DNA of 25,714 nucleotides from Lachnospiraceae bacterium. Lineage in GTDB: Bacteria > Bacillota_A > Clostridia > Lachnospirales > Lachnospiraceae. Position numbers and translations under genes: made by a program. Under the pieces are notes generated by a model, which did no database searches, was not told the origin of the DNA, and worked only from the letters and a program-made list of their open reading frames with translations. The stretch spans positions 1 through 25,714 of the forward strand of contig JAEEXJ010000044.1 of the NCBI GenBank assembly GCA_016291475.1, read 5' to 3'. This document shows positions 1 to 7,673 of the stretch, one piece after another; position 1 is the stretch's first letter, and the number at the start of each line of letters is the position of its first letter.

Positions 1-203
1 AATCTGCCTTTTACCTCATCAAGAACAAGATCTCTTATGTACCAGCCGGTGCCGTCACGGTACAGATCCGTGGAATCATATATAAGCCAGTCATGGGGAA
101 GCTGAACAGGATTAAATTCAGTGTCTCTGTTCATGGCTTCATCAAGTGAAGTACCGACTTTTGTTTCAAGAAACTTCCATCCATTATTAAACAGATATCT
201 CAT
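1..203 (-). CDS. Glycoside hydrolase family 2 protein, N-terminal fragment
   Basis: Minus-strand reading frame starting at ATG 203-201 and running off the left edge after 67 codons. The start has a Shine-Dalgarno sequence (AGAGGG) a few bases upstream. The residues FNNGWKF, then LPHDWLIYD and GTGWYIRD, are the usual opening of the GH2 sugar-binding (jelly-roll) domain of beta-galactosidases and beta-glucuronidases. No signal peptide is visible, so the enzyme is probably cytoplasmic and acts on imported oligosaccharides. The catalytic TIM barrel lies outside the window, so substrate cannot be assigned. It follows the uxuA-uxuB-esterase unit on the same strand, but a terminator (290-334) lies between, so it may have its own promoter or depend on read-through. 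The uronate neighbours make beta-glucuronidase one possibility; beta-galactosidase is equally compatible with what is visible. Confidence 0.85.
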   Translation of the reverse strand, partial: MRYLFNNGWKFLETKVGTSLDEAMNRDTEFNPVQLPHDWLIYDSTDLYRDGTGWYIRDLVLDEVKGR

Positions 204-289
204 AATTTTCCCTCTAACTTTTGTTTTGAAAAATACAGTGTGAATTCACTTATCTATATATAATCACAACATGCCGATTAAATATAGTT

Positions 290-334
290 AAAAAAACGGC
301 AGATATACCGCATCTAAATGCGATACATCTGCCG
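290..334 (-). terminator. Rho-independent terminator after the esterase gene
   Basis: On the minus strand an 8-bp stem (CGGCAGAT / ATCTGCCG, plus positions 297-304 and 327-334) with an inner GCAT/ATGC pairing is followed by a run of seven T. It starts 10 bases after the esterase stop and closes the uxuA-uxuB-esterase unit ahead of the GH2 gene. Confidence 0.85.
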
Positions 335-343
335 CCCAAACAT

Positions 344-2335
344 TTACACTTCCATCACAAAGGGTCCGAGCAATTTGCAGGGAACCTTTTTCTTATTTTC
401 AATACAGCTGTTGTAGATAATGTCTCCGGTATATGTATTGCTTTGGAGATACATTATCTTCTCGGGAAATTCCGGTGTTGCAATTCTAAGAAGGATCGTA
501 TTGTTATCGATAAGCTCCGCAACAGCGGGATAGATCTTTCCGCCTGCCTGAGCCGCGAAATCTTTTATCCTGCCTGATTTGGCTTTATCGGGAGAATAAG
601 CGATCAGCCCGTTTCCTATGCCTTTGAATTTAAGTATTACCTCATAGCCCACAAACGTTTTGTTGACTATGGTTTCTTTGATTTCCGGACCCGTAGAAGG
701 AATGAAAAGCTTTCCGGGATTTTTAACATCAAGTGCGATATCCGCAAGCCTTCTTCCTACCAGCTCTTTATTCATGGGATGAAGATCATTATCCTCACCC
801 GCATCGATAAGAACCGCCATATGGGAATTGGGAACTTCCTCGGTAATGCGCCTCTGCACTTCTCTGAACTCCCACCAGGAATCGTAGGATTCGCAGTCGG
901 GATCTCCGCAGTCTATCGTAAAGTTCGGAAGCTGTGCAAATATAAAAGGAATGTCATCATCGCCCCAAAGTTTTCTGTATCCTTCGATCTGAATCTTACT
1001 CATCTTAAGATAATCGTCAAAATGGGAATCGGATTCCCCCTGATACCAGATGATTCCTTCGATGGGATATTTGGTACAGGGTGCTGTCATGCAATTATAT
1101 AATCCGGTTGCTTTCCAGTCGATAAAATCTATATCGGGATAAGGGAGATCGTTTTTAGCACCGATACTGTACTTCCACTCTCCGCTAAGATCAATGGCAC
1201 CTTCGGGAAGAACATTGCTCCATGCATCGGGCTTGCACGAATCGTTAAAGATCATCATGCGCTTACCGGGAGTGATCCTTCCGGTTCCGTGATTTACAGT
1301 GATCCTGATGACCACGGTATTTTTTCCCTCGACTATAACGCCTTCGGGAATGGTATATTTTCTGGGAGGATACAGATACCCGATGGAACCGACAAGAGTT
1401 CCGTTAACATATACTTCATCGGAATCGGTAATGGTTCCGAGCCATATCTTCGCTTCTTTTCCGGCAAATTCTTTGGAAGCGTTGAACTTTTTCTCAAACC
1501 AGACCACACCGGAAAAACCGTCAAGAGCGGTGCCTTCGAAAAATCTGGGCATTTCAAGTGTGTCTTTTACATCTTCGGGAAGTCCGTTCTGCCAGCCATC
1601 TATTCTACCTTTGTCGCCATCATCACAAACGGAAAACCATTCCTTGGAAAGCTCTTCGTTACGCTTAATACGCATGGCACGATATTCGGGATCCGCATAC
1701 CGGGAAGCCTCTTCCAAAAGCTCGGGATAATCTTTAAGCATCTCCTTACTCATCCATGAATAAATATGGGATCCCCCGAGACTTGCGTGAACCATGCCCA
1801 CGGGAAGTCCCGTCATCTCATGGAGACGCTTCGCAAAAAAGTACGATGTCCCGGAAAATCCGTACATATTCTCGGGGCATGCTTTCTTCCACGAACCGGT
1901 TCTGGTATCTTCCTGAGGGCCCGAATATTCGGTCTCCGATACGATATCAAAGCATCTGATATTACTGTTTTCCGAAGATGCGATCACTTCCGGATAATTG
2001 TCTCTTAATCTGTCAAAAGTAAGATCCATGTTTGACTGACCGGAAGCGAACCAGACAGCACCGGTGATTATGTCATTGACAGCCGCTTCGTTTCCGGTTT
2101 CATCAGTGATTTTCAAGACAAAAACTCTTCCTGCTTCAAAAGCAGGAAGAGTCACGTTAAAACGTCCGTTATCGTCTGTGATGCATTCAGCCGATGCAGC
2201 CAAAGAATCATCTGCATTGTAGAGCTTGCATTCTACTTTAAGACCCGCATCGTCAAATCCCCATATATTAATGGGCTTATCCTTCTGGAATACTGCGCCG
2301 TCGGATAATAATCTGGGGAGCACCAAATTGCTCAT
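344..2335 (-). CDS. Sialate O-acetylesterase-like SGNH carbohydrate esterase
   Basis: 663 aa, close to the usual length of the bacterial SIAE-like esterase family (SASA/DUF303). The nucleophile block is FASGQSNMDL with Ser101; a second block is IIWYQGESDSH (429-439); the acid-base block is DAGEDNDLHPMNK (511-523) with His519. Between blocks, about residues 240-400, lies an inserted beta-sandwich of the kind found in GH2 sugar-binding domains (WLGTITDSDEVYVNG at 298-312). There is no signal peptide, so it probably acts in the cytoplasm on imported acetylated oligosaccharides. It lies 11 bp behind uxuB with an AAGAGGTG ribosome site, so it is the third gene of the uronate unit. The context points to removal of acetyl groups from uronic-acid-containing plant oligosaccharides rather than sialic acid, since no sialate gene is nearby. 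Substrate is an inference. Confidence 0.88.
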   Translation of the reverse strand: MSNLVLPRLLSDGAVFQKDKPINIWGFDDAGLKVECKLYNADDSLAASAECITDDNGRFNVTLPAFEAGRVFVLKITDETGNEAAVNDIITGAVWFASGQSNMDLTFDRLRDNYPEVIASSENSNIRCFDIVSETEYSGPQEDTRTGSWKKACPENMYGFSGTSYFFAKRLHEMTGLPVGMVHASLGGSHIYSWMSKEMLKDYPELLEEASRYADPEYRAMRIKRNEELSKEWFSVCDDGDKGRIDGWQNGLPEDVKDTLEMPRFFEGTALDGFSGVVWFEKKFNASKEFAGKEAKIWLGTITDSDEVYVNGTLVGSIGYLYPPRKYTIPEGVIVEGKNTVVIRITVNHGTGRITPGKRMMIFNDSCKPDAWSNVLPEGAIDLSGEWKYSIGAKNDLPYPDIDFIDWKATGLYNCMTAPCTKYPIEGIIWYQGESDSHFDDYLKMSKIQIEGYRKLWGDDDIPFIFAQLPNFTIDCGDPDCESYDSWWEFREVQRRITEEVPNSHMAVLIDAGEDNDLHPMNKELVGRRLADIALDVKNPGKLFIPSTGPEIKETIVNKTFVGYEVILKFKGIGNGLIAYSPDKAKSGRIKDFAAQAGGKIYPAVAELIDNNTILLRIATPEFPEKIMYLQSNTYTGDIIYNSCIENKKKVPCKLLGPFVMEV

Positions 2336-2346
2336 ATATACACCTC

Positions 2347-3966
2347 TTATAAAGCTTCGTGGAGAGTCTTTCTGACAGCTCCGGGAGCAGACATCTCTTT
2401 TACAAAATACTCAACAACTTTTCCGGCGATACCTGCTTTTTCAAGATCGGTTGCAAAGATAACTTCATCGGTAAGAATGGGATGAAGAACTTCCGCAGTC
2501 TTTGCAGGATCCAAATCCTTGCCGAACTCAAGTGATGAGATCATCTCCTGAACCTTGGAAAGCATGGGATCGGGGCTGCATTCAAACTTTTCACCCTTAT
2601 CATCGATTCCCTTTGCATATCTGAGCCATCCTGCAAGAACAAGAGGAATTGCATTAAGATCGGATGCATTGCGGTCAGGATCCGCAATATAAGATTTAAT
2701 GGTCTCACCGAATCTGATGGGAAGCTTCTGTGATGTATCACACGCGATTCTCTGAGGAGTATCGGGCATGAAGGGATTGGGAAGTCTCTTGCCTACTACA
2801 GTGTCGATGAAATCCTTGGGATTGATAACTCCGGGATCGGTAACAACAGGAAGACCCTCCTTGTAACCGACGGTATCAATGAGCTTAAGGAGATCTTCGT
2901 CCTTCATCTCTTCGGAGATTCTGTTATATCCGAGAAGACATCCGTAAACCGCAAGTGAAGTATGAAGAGGATTAAGGCATGTGGTAACCTTCATTCTCTC
3001 GACATTATTAACGGTATCGCGATCCGTGAAGATAACTCCTGCCTTTTCAAGTTCGGGTCTTCCGTTAGGGAAATCATCTTCAATAACGAGATATTCACTC
3101 TCCTCCGCATTTACGAAAGGAGCAACATATGTATGGAATCCGGTGATGACAGGCTCGGGATTTTCAACTCCGTCAGCCGCGATCATGTCCTTAACGGAAT
3201 CGTCGGGTCTGGGAGTGATCTTATCGATCATGGACCAAGGGAAAGATACGCTCTTTTTGTCTTCGATATAATCGAGGAATCCCTTGTCCGCCTTTCCGTT
3301 CTCAGCCCACTTTGCAGCGAATTCATAAATGGCATCGTGAAGCTTCTGTCCGTTGTGGGAACAGTTATCGGTACTTACCATTGCGATGGGGTACTTGCCT
3401 GCCTGATATCTTGCGTGGAGAAGAGAAACAACTTTTCCGATATAGCTGACGGGCTTTTCGGGGCCGTTCTCCATATCCGCAGATACTGCCTTGGTGTACT
3501 CACCGTCATTTCCCTTAAGGGAATATCCCTTCTCGGTAATGGTGAAAGTAGCAAGCTGAAGTGATTTATTTTCAAATGCTTTTTTGAGATAAGCAAAATC
3601 GTCCTTTACTTCGGTATCAAGCTTGACCGAAGCGGTTACGGATGCGATCACATTCTTATCAACCTTGCCGTCTGCTTTGAGGATCGCAAGGATGGAAAGA
3701 TTATCGTAAGGCTTGTAAGCCTTGTCGATGATCTCATAATCAAAACCTTCCGCAACAACGATGCCGGTCTTCATAAGGCCTTTCTCGATAAGTTCCTGGG
3801 CAAGTCTTGCATGATATGCCCTGAAAATATTACCCGCACCGAAGTGTACCCACTGAGGGGCATTATCGGTATTGGAAGTTATTTCGGAAATGTTGTAAGC
3901 GGGAAGGTGATATCCTGCCTTCTCCCACTCAGCTGTGTTTGCTATTCCGTTAAGTGAAAGCTTCAT
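2347..3966 (-). CDS. uxuB: Fructuronate reductase (mannitol dehydrogenase family)
   Basis: 539 aa, a full-length member of the long-chain mannitol dehydrogenase family. The N-terminal dinucleotide-binding fold carries VHFGAGNIFRAY (40-51). STDNCSHNG (198-206) and FPWSMIDKITPRP (242-254) are family blocks. The catalytic K-x5-N-x2-H motif reads KVTTCLNPLH, giving Lys326, Asn332 and His335. In the hexuronate pathway this enzyme reduces D-fructuronate to D-mannonate with NADH in the cytoplasm. The start codon overlaps the uxuA stop in an ATGA quartet, so the two are translationally coupled. The neighbour mannonate dehydratase takes the product of this reaction, which separates this gene from mannitol or tagaturonate dehydrogenases of the same family. 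uxaC, kdgK and kdgA are not in the window. Confidence 0.93.
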   Translation of the reverse strand: MKLSLNGIANTAEWEKAGYHLPAYNISEITSNTDNAPQWVHFGAGNIFRAYHARLAQELIEKGLMKTGIVVAEGFDYEIIDKAYKPYDNLSILAILKADGKVDKNVIASVTASVKLDTEVKDDFAYLKKAFENKSLQLATFTITEKGYSLKGNDGEYTKAVSADMENGPEKPVSYIGKVVSLLHARYQAGKYPIAMVSTDNCSHNGQKLHDAIYEFAAKWAENGKADKGFLDYIEDKKSVSFPWSMIDKITPRPDDSVKDMIAADGVENPEPVITGFHTYVAPFVNAEESEYLVIEDDFPNGRPELEKAGVIFTDRDTVNNVERMKVTTCLNPLHTSLAVYGCLLGYNRISEEMKDEDLLKLIDTVGYKEGLPVVTDPGVINPKDFIDTVVGKRLPNPFMPDTPQRIACDTSQKLPIRFGETIKSYIADPDRNASDLNAIPLVLAGWLRYAKGIDDKGEKFECSPDPMLSKVQEMISSLEFGKDLDPAKTAEVLHPILTDEVIFATDLEKAGIAGKVVEYFVKEMSAPGAVRKTLHEAL

Positions 3967-5099
3967 CTTACGCCTCCGTGTATTTTATCTATTGCTTCCC
4001 AAAGTCCGTTGATATAAGCTGCGCCAAGCGCTCTGTCATAGAGACCGTATCCGGGCATGGCCTCTTCACCCCAGATCATTCTTCCGTGGTCGGGACGGAT
4101 GGGACCGTCAAATCCGGACTCATAAAGAGCCTTAACGATCTCGTACATATCAAAGCTTCCGTCCGCGGAAAGATGTGCTGCTTCTTCAAAATCAGGCTGT
4201 CCGACGGGAATATCCTTACCGGTCCAAGCCTTTACCGCACTGCCGTCCTCACGGCAGAAAGTATTGAACTGAAGATTTCTTACATGTGCAAAATGAACTC
4301 TTCCGGCAAAAGATCTGATCATGTCGGGAAGATCGTTCTCGGGATTTGTTCCGAATGAACCTGAGCAGAAAGTAAGTCCGTTGTGAACGTTATCTACGGC
4401 TTTAAGCATCTTCTCGATATTTGCCTTATTATTGATGATCCTGGGAAGTCCGAATACGCTCCAGGCGGGATCATCGGGATGAATGGCCATATTGATATTG
4501 TACTTGTCACAAACGGGCATAATTGCCTTAAGGAAGTAAACAAGATTATCGAAAAGCTTCTGCTCATCAATATCTTTGTACATCTCGAAAAGCTCTTTGA
4601 TCTTAACAAGTCTTTCGGGCTCCCAACCGGGCATCACGGTTCCGTTCATCTGATCCTTGATCGAATCAAACATGTTAGCGGGATCAATGGCATCGATGGC
4701 TGCCTGAGAATATGCAAGTACGGTTGACTTGTCATGTCTCTCCCTTGCAAGTTCGGATCTGGTCCAGTCGAAAACAGGCATGAAATTGTAACATACCATA
4801 TGGATGTCCTGTTTTCCGAGATTCTCAAGAGTCTTGATGTAGTTATCGATGTGCTCATCTCTTAAGGGACCTGCAGTCTTGATGTCATCGGATATATTAA
4901 CCGATTCGATTCCGGCGATGTGCATGTTCTCGGATGCGACATCATTCTTAAGAGAGATGATCTCATCTTCCGTCCAGAGCTCTCCGGCCTGCTTGTTATA
5001 AAGAGTGGTTATCACTCCCTTTACACCGGGAATCTGTCTGATCTGCCATAATTTTACGGTATCATAGGCTTTACCGTACCATCTGAGGGTCATTTCCAT
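3963..5099 (-). CDS. uxuA: D-mannonate dehydratase
   Basis: 378 aa, within the usual size range of UxuA, a TIM-barrel metal enzyme that dehydrates D-mannonate to 2-keto-3-deoxygluconate. The opening MEMTLRWYGKAYDTV matches the conserved M-E-x-T-x-RWYG start of the family, which fixes the start at 5099; AAGGAG lies about 10 bases upstream. Other family blocks are PVCDKYNINMAIHPDDPAW (mid-protein), FCSGSFG, VHFAHVRN and the C-terminal PIRPDHGRMIWGEE; these hold the metal-ligand His, Cys and Asp residues known from the family. First gene of the unit, with a 4-bp overlap into uxuB. The 156-bp upstream gap carries two matching palindromes, so uronate-responsive repression is likely. Confidence 0.95.
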   Translation of the reverse strand: MEMTLRWYGKAYDTVKLWQIRQIPGVKGVITTLYNKQAGELWTEDEIISLKNDVASENMHIAGIESVNISDDIKTAGPLRDEHIDNYIKTLENLGKQDIHMVCYNFMPVFDWTRSELARERHDKSTVLAYSQAAIDAIDPANMFDSIKDQMNGTVMPGWEPERLVKIKELFEMYKDIDEQKLFDNLVYFLKAIMPVCDKYNINMAIHPDDPAWSVFGLPRIINNKANIEKMLKAVDNVHNGLTFCSGSFGTNPENDLPDMIRSFAGRVHFAHVRNLQFNTFCREDGSAVKAWTGKDIPVGQPDFEEAAHLSADGSFDMYEIVKALYESGFDGPIRPDHGRMIWGEEAMPGYGLYDRALGAAYINGLWEAIDKIHGGVR

Positions 5100-5103
5100 A
5101 ATA

Positions 5104-5226
5104 TTATGTCTCCTTAAATTGACCTATTGTCATTTCATTGTAACTGTATGTTCCGATCAAATCCGAAAGTGCGGTTTTCATCTGCCCTTGCGGATCCAAC
5201 TTCTGAATAATCATTTGTTGACGCAT
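5104..5226 (-). other. 40-codon open frame filling the uxuA leader (doubtful)
   Basis: An ATG at 5226 opens a 40-codon frame that begins MRQQMIIQKLDPQGQ and stops at TAA 5106-5104, just inside the uxuA ribosome-site region. It has no Shine-Dalgarno sequence, and its ATG lies within the predicted promoter spacer, so a transcript from that promoter would not include it. Internal ATGs could still be used. It may be chance, a decayed 3' end of a lost gene, or a leader peptide. It is recorded because it is the only open frame in the gap. Confidence 0.12.
5118..5134. promoter_or_regulatory. Candidate operator O2 in the uxuA leader
   Basis: Plus-strand ATTGACCTATTGTCATT is an imperfect palindrome with TGAC-N5-GTCA arms. 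It matches the site at 5217-5233 at 12 of 17 positions. It lies between the predicted transcription start and the uxuA ribosome site, where a bound repressor could act as a roadblock or loop to the upstream site. Confidence 0.5.
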
Positions 5227-5233
5227 TGTCAAC
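5204..5233 (-). promoter_or_regulatory. Candidate uxuA promoter with overlapping operator O1
   Basis: Minus-strand -35 TTGACA (5232-5227) and -10 TATTCA (5209-5204) are separated by 17 bp. The -35 is inside a perfect palindrome, plus-strand GTTGACGCATTGTCAAC at 5217-5233, with 6-bp arms and a 5-bp spacer. A repressor there would block polymerase. GntR- and LacI-type regulators control hexuronate operons in other bacteria; no regulator gene is visible here. The -10 is weak, so the exact promoter is uncertain. Confidence 0.5.
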
Positions 5234-5255
5234 TGATTAAGAAATCCCGTATTTA

Positions 5256-6014
5256 TCAGTCTTTGCTGATGGTTACGGTCTGATAAGGAATAGTAATTCC
5301 GTTAGCCTTAAATTCCGCAACAAGCTGCTTCCTGATATGTCCGCAAGCCACGAAATTCTCTGCAACATTTGCCGTCCAGACAGTGGTCTTGATAACCGGA
5401 CCGTCAGCATCGAATCTGCAGACAAGAGGCTTGGTACAATCGAGTACCTTGGGAGCGGATTTCACTGTTTTCTCAACTATATCGATAGCCAGATCAAGAT
5501 CATCGTCATATCCGACAGTCACCTCAAGGAAGTTTCCTACCCTGTCTCTCGAGCTGACATTAATGATCATGCTCTCATTCATGATGCCGTTGGGAATGAT
5601 GCACTCCTGTCCGTCGTAGGTCATCACAACGGTATGGCGGAGTGTGATATCATTTACCGTACCCTCCGCAATAATGGAACTTCCGCTGAGCACTTTGATC
5701 TTATCTCCGAGATTAAAAGGCCTGGAAAATGAGATCGATATTCCGGAAATGGTATTATTGAGAGCTTTCTGAGCCGCAAAAGAAAGGATTGCAAGTATAA
5801 GTCCTCCTCCGGTCAGAACGGCGGTTATCGCTTTATTAATGTCGAGGTATATATTAAGGATAGCAATCAGACAAGCCACAATGTTAAGTGTCTTGAGAAG
5901 ATTGCAAATAAAGCGTACATGCAGCTTCTTCTGCTTTCGTGTTATGTAACGAAGAACAAGCCACAATGTAAGCCCTATCACGATAATAATTACTAATTTG
6001 ATAGTATCATTCAT
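5256..6014 (-). CDS. MscS-family mechanosensitive channel
   Basis: 252 aa, in the size range of short MscS-type channels. Hydrophobic segments fall at about residues 5-22, 38-58 and 62-90; the last is the Gly/Ala-rich pore helix (VLTGGGLILAILSFAAQKAL). It is followed by the conserved beta domain (RPFNLGDKIKV, then GTVNDITLRHTVV and IIPNGIM) and a C-terminal alpha/beta domain. The family opens under membrane tension and releases small solutes during hypo-osmotic shock. The only plausible start is ATG 6014-6012, which has no Shine-Dalgarno sequence; a promoter ends about 7 bases upstream, suggesting a leaderless transcript. It lies upstream of uxuA on the same strand with no obvious terminator between, so read-through into the uxu unit is possible. 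A role in osmotic protection is inferred from the family. Confidence 0.9.
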   Translation of the reverse strand: MNDTIKLVIIIVIGLTLWLVLRYITRKQKKLHVRFICNLLKTLNIVACLIAILNIYLDINKAITAVLTGGGLILAILSFAAQKALNNTISGISISFSRPFNLGDKIKVLSGSSIIAEGTVNDITLRHTVVMTYDGQECIIPNGIMNESMIINVSSRDRVGNFLEVTVGYDDDLDLAIDIVEKTVKSAPKVLDCTKPLVCRFDADGPVIKTTVWTANVAENFVACGHIRKQLVAEFKANGITIPYQTVTISKD

Positions 6015-6021
6015 GCTGTTA

Positions 6022-6050
6022 ATTTTAGCATACTAGTATATCTGTTACAA
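6022..6050 (-). promoter_or_regulatory. mscS promoter placed for a leaderless mRNA
   Basis: Minus strand: -35 TTGTAA (6050-6045), 17-bp spacer ending in TGC, -10 TAAAAT (6027-6022). Only 7 bases separate the -10 from the mscS ATG at 6014, so transcription should begin at or next to the start codon. The TGn extension supports the -10 call. Confidence 0.6.
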
Positions 6051-6056
6051 GAATCG

Positions 6057-6107
6057 GTCAAAATTCTACCTATTTTGACAAAAATTACCGATTATTCGGC
6101 AATTTTT
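6057..6107. repeat. Two adjacent AT-rich inverted repeats in the mscS / sugar-transferase gap
   Basis: First: GTCAAAAT (6057-6064) and ATTTTGAC (6072-6079), 8-bp perfect arms with a 7-bp spacer. Second: 6080-6091 and 6096-6107, 11 of 12 arm positions pairing around TTAT, with a CCGA/TCGG core. They lie just upstream of the mscS -35 and upstream of the plus-strand gene, so they could be operators for either divergent promoter. A TTGACA hexamer (6075-6080) and a TG-A-TATACT extended -10 (6107-6115) also lie here, but they are not correctly spaced to each other. Confidence 0.5.
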
Positions 6108-6202
6108 GATATACTCCGTTAACGTTCTTTGATGTGATTTATGAAAGAATTTACATTTTAACTTTTTTCGATATGTTTTTCCTAACTTTTAAATAGGAAT
6201 TG

Positions 6203-6222
6203 TATAATAAACATAGTATAAT
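6203..6222 (+). promoter_or_regulatory. Candidate -10 elements of the glycosyltransferase pair
   Basis: Two perfect TATAAT hexamers (6203-6208 and 6217-6222) lie 37-56 bases before the sugar-transferase ATG. Neither has a convincing -35 at 16-18 bp. An upstream extended -10 at 6107-6115 is an alternative that would give a leader of about 135 bases. Confidence 0.4.
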
Positions 6223-6258
6223 CATAAAAAATACAGTACATAATTTGGAGTTTTGTTT

Positions 6259-7671
6259 ATGTACAAAAAACAAAAAAGAAGTTGGCTTAAGCATCTGGAC
6301 TTTACCATACTGGATATACTCTGTATGCAGATTGCTTATTCGCTTGCATATATCATCAAATTCAGAAGTATGGAGCTCCCCTATGCCATCGGCAGTTACA
6401 AGGGTCTTGCTATCATTATGATACTTCTGCAGATTTGTGTTATCTTTTTTTCCGAACCTTACAAGAATATATTAAGAAGGGACAGGGTTGAGGAATTCAA
6501 AAAATCCCTCAGCAGCTGTTCGCTTGTTGCACTTTCCGTAGTCGTATATATATCGGCCAATAAATTATGGGAGAATTATTCCCGTACAGTTATCGGTCTG
6601 CTCTGGATACTATCCATCCCCATATGCTATGCTGCCAGGATCATATGGAAATCCACAGTCAGAAAAGCCATTCAGGGTCAGAAGAAAAACACCATCATGC
6701 TGCTTCTTACCAATGATGAAGCAGTCGAAAGATGCATCATCAATTTCGAGCATGATCCTTACAGAACTTACGTAATAAAAGGCATCGTCATCATGGATAA
6801 AGACCGTAAAGGCGATGTCATAAGAGAAGTTCCGGTAGTTGCCAATTCGGATGACTTCCTTGAATATATCAGGACCAATGTGGTTGACGAAGTATTTATC
6901 AACGGAAACGATCTTACCGACAACGAACAGCTGGCCAGGGAACTTCTTGAAATGGGAGTGACCGTTCACTTCAAACTCATGAGAAGTTCCGGCATTTCGG
7001 AGAACAAGGTAATTGAAACCTACGCAGGTTATACCGTACTTACAACCAGTATCAACATGGCTACTCCCAGACAGCTCTTTATTAAAAGAGTTGTTGATAT
7101 CATAGGATCGCTTGTCGGTCTTGTATTAATGCTGATTGCGTTCGTAATCTTCGCTCCCATCATCAAATTCCAGTCTCCCGGTCCGATCTTCTTCAAGCAG
7201 CCCAGAGTAGGAAGAAACGGAAGAAGATTCAACCTTTATAAATTCCGTTCAATGTACAGGGATGCCGAAGAACGTAAGAAAGAACTGATGGATCAAAACA
7301 AGATCGAAGGAAACATGTTCAAACTTGATAACGATCCCAGAGTCACCCCTATAGGACGATTTATGAGGAAGTATTCCATAGATGAACTTCCTCAGTTCTG
7401 GAATGTATTAAAAGGTGAAATGAGCCTTGTCGGAACTAGACCTCCTACGGAAGACGAATTTGAACTTTACCAGGCGCATCACAGAGCAAGGCTTGGTATA
7501 AAACCCGGCATCACCGGCATGTGGCAGGTAAGCGGACGAAGCGATATCACTGATTTCGAAGAAGTTGTGGCACTTGATACCCAATATATTACGAACTGGA
7601 ACCTCAGTATGGATATGAGGATCCTTTTAAAAACCATCATGGTTGTCATCAAAGGTCAGGGTGCTTCATAA
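6259..7671 (+). CDS. Polyprenyl-phosphate sugar-1-phosphate transferase (exopolysaccharide initiation)
   Basis: 470 aa from ATG 6259, chosen because TTTGGAG at 6244-6250 is correctly spaced to it; an in-frame TTG at 6253 is too close. Four hydrophobic segments in the first 130 residues precede a nucleotide-binding-like middle domain (about 135-260). A fifth membrane segment follows (KRVVDIIGSLVGLVLMLIAF). The C-terminal catalytic domain of the bacterial sugar transferase family (WcaJ/WbaP-like, PF02397) shows FKQPRVGRNGRRF, LYKFRSMY, RKYSIDELPQFWNVLKGEMS, LVGTRPP and KPGITGMWQVSGRS. The family moves a sugar-1-phosphate from a nucleotide sugar to undecaprenyl phosphate at the inner face of the membrane, starting a repeat unit of capsule or exopolysaccharide. 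The sugar cannot be told from sequence. Followed after 2 bp by a GT2 gene, so the two should form one transcript. Confidence 0.93.
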   Translation: MYKKQKRSWLKHLDFTILDILCMQIAYSLAYIIKFRSMELPYAIGSYKGLAIIMILLQICVIFFSEPYKNILRRDRVEEFKKSLSSCSLVALSVVVYISANKLWENYSRTVIGLLWILSIPICYAARIIWKSTVRKAIQGQKKNTIMLLLTNDEAVERCIINFEHDPYRTYVIKGIVIMDKDRKGDVIREVPVVANSDDFLEYIRTNVVDEVFINGNDLTDNEQLARELLEMGVTVHFKLMRSSGISENKVIETYAGYTVLTTSINMATPRQLFIKRVVDIIGSLVGLVLMLIAFVIFAPIIKFQSPGPIFFKQPRVGRNGRRFNLYKFRSMYRDAEERKKELMDQNKIEGNMFKLDNDPRVTPIGRFMRKYSIDELPQFWNVLKGEMSLVGTRPPTEDEFELYQAHHRARLGIKPGITGMWQVSGRSDITDFEEVVALDTQYITNWNLSMDMRILLKTIMVVIKGQGAS

Positions 7672-7673
7672 GA

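Noticed and set aside
779..2008. Plus-strand open frames opposite the esterase
   Set aside because: They lack ribosome sites and family motifs and lie fully inside a well-supported gene on the other strand.
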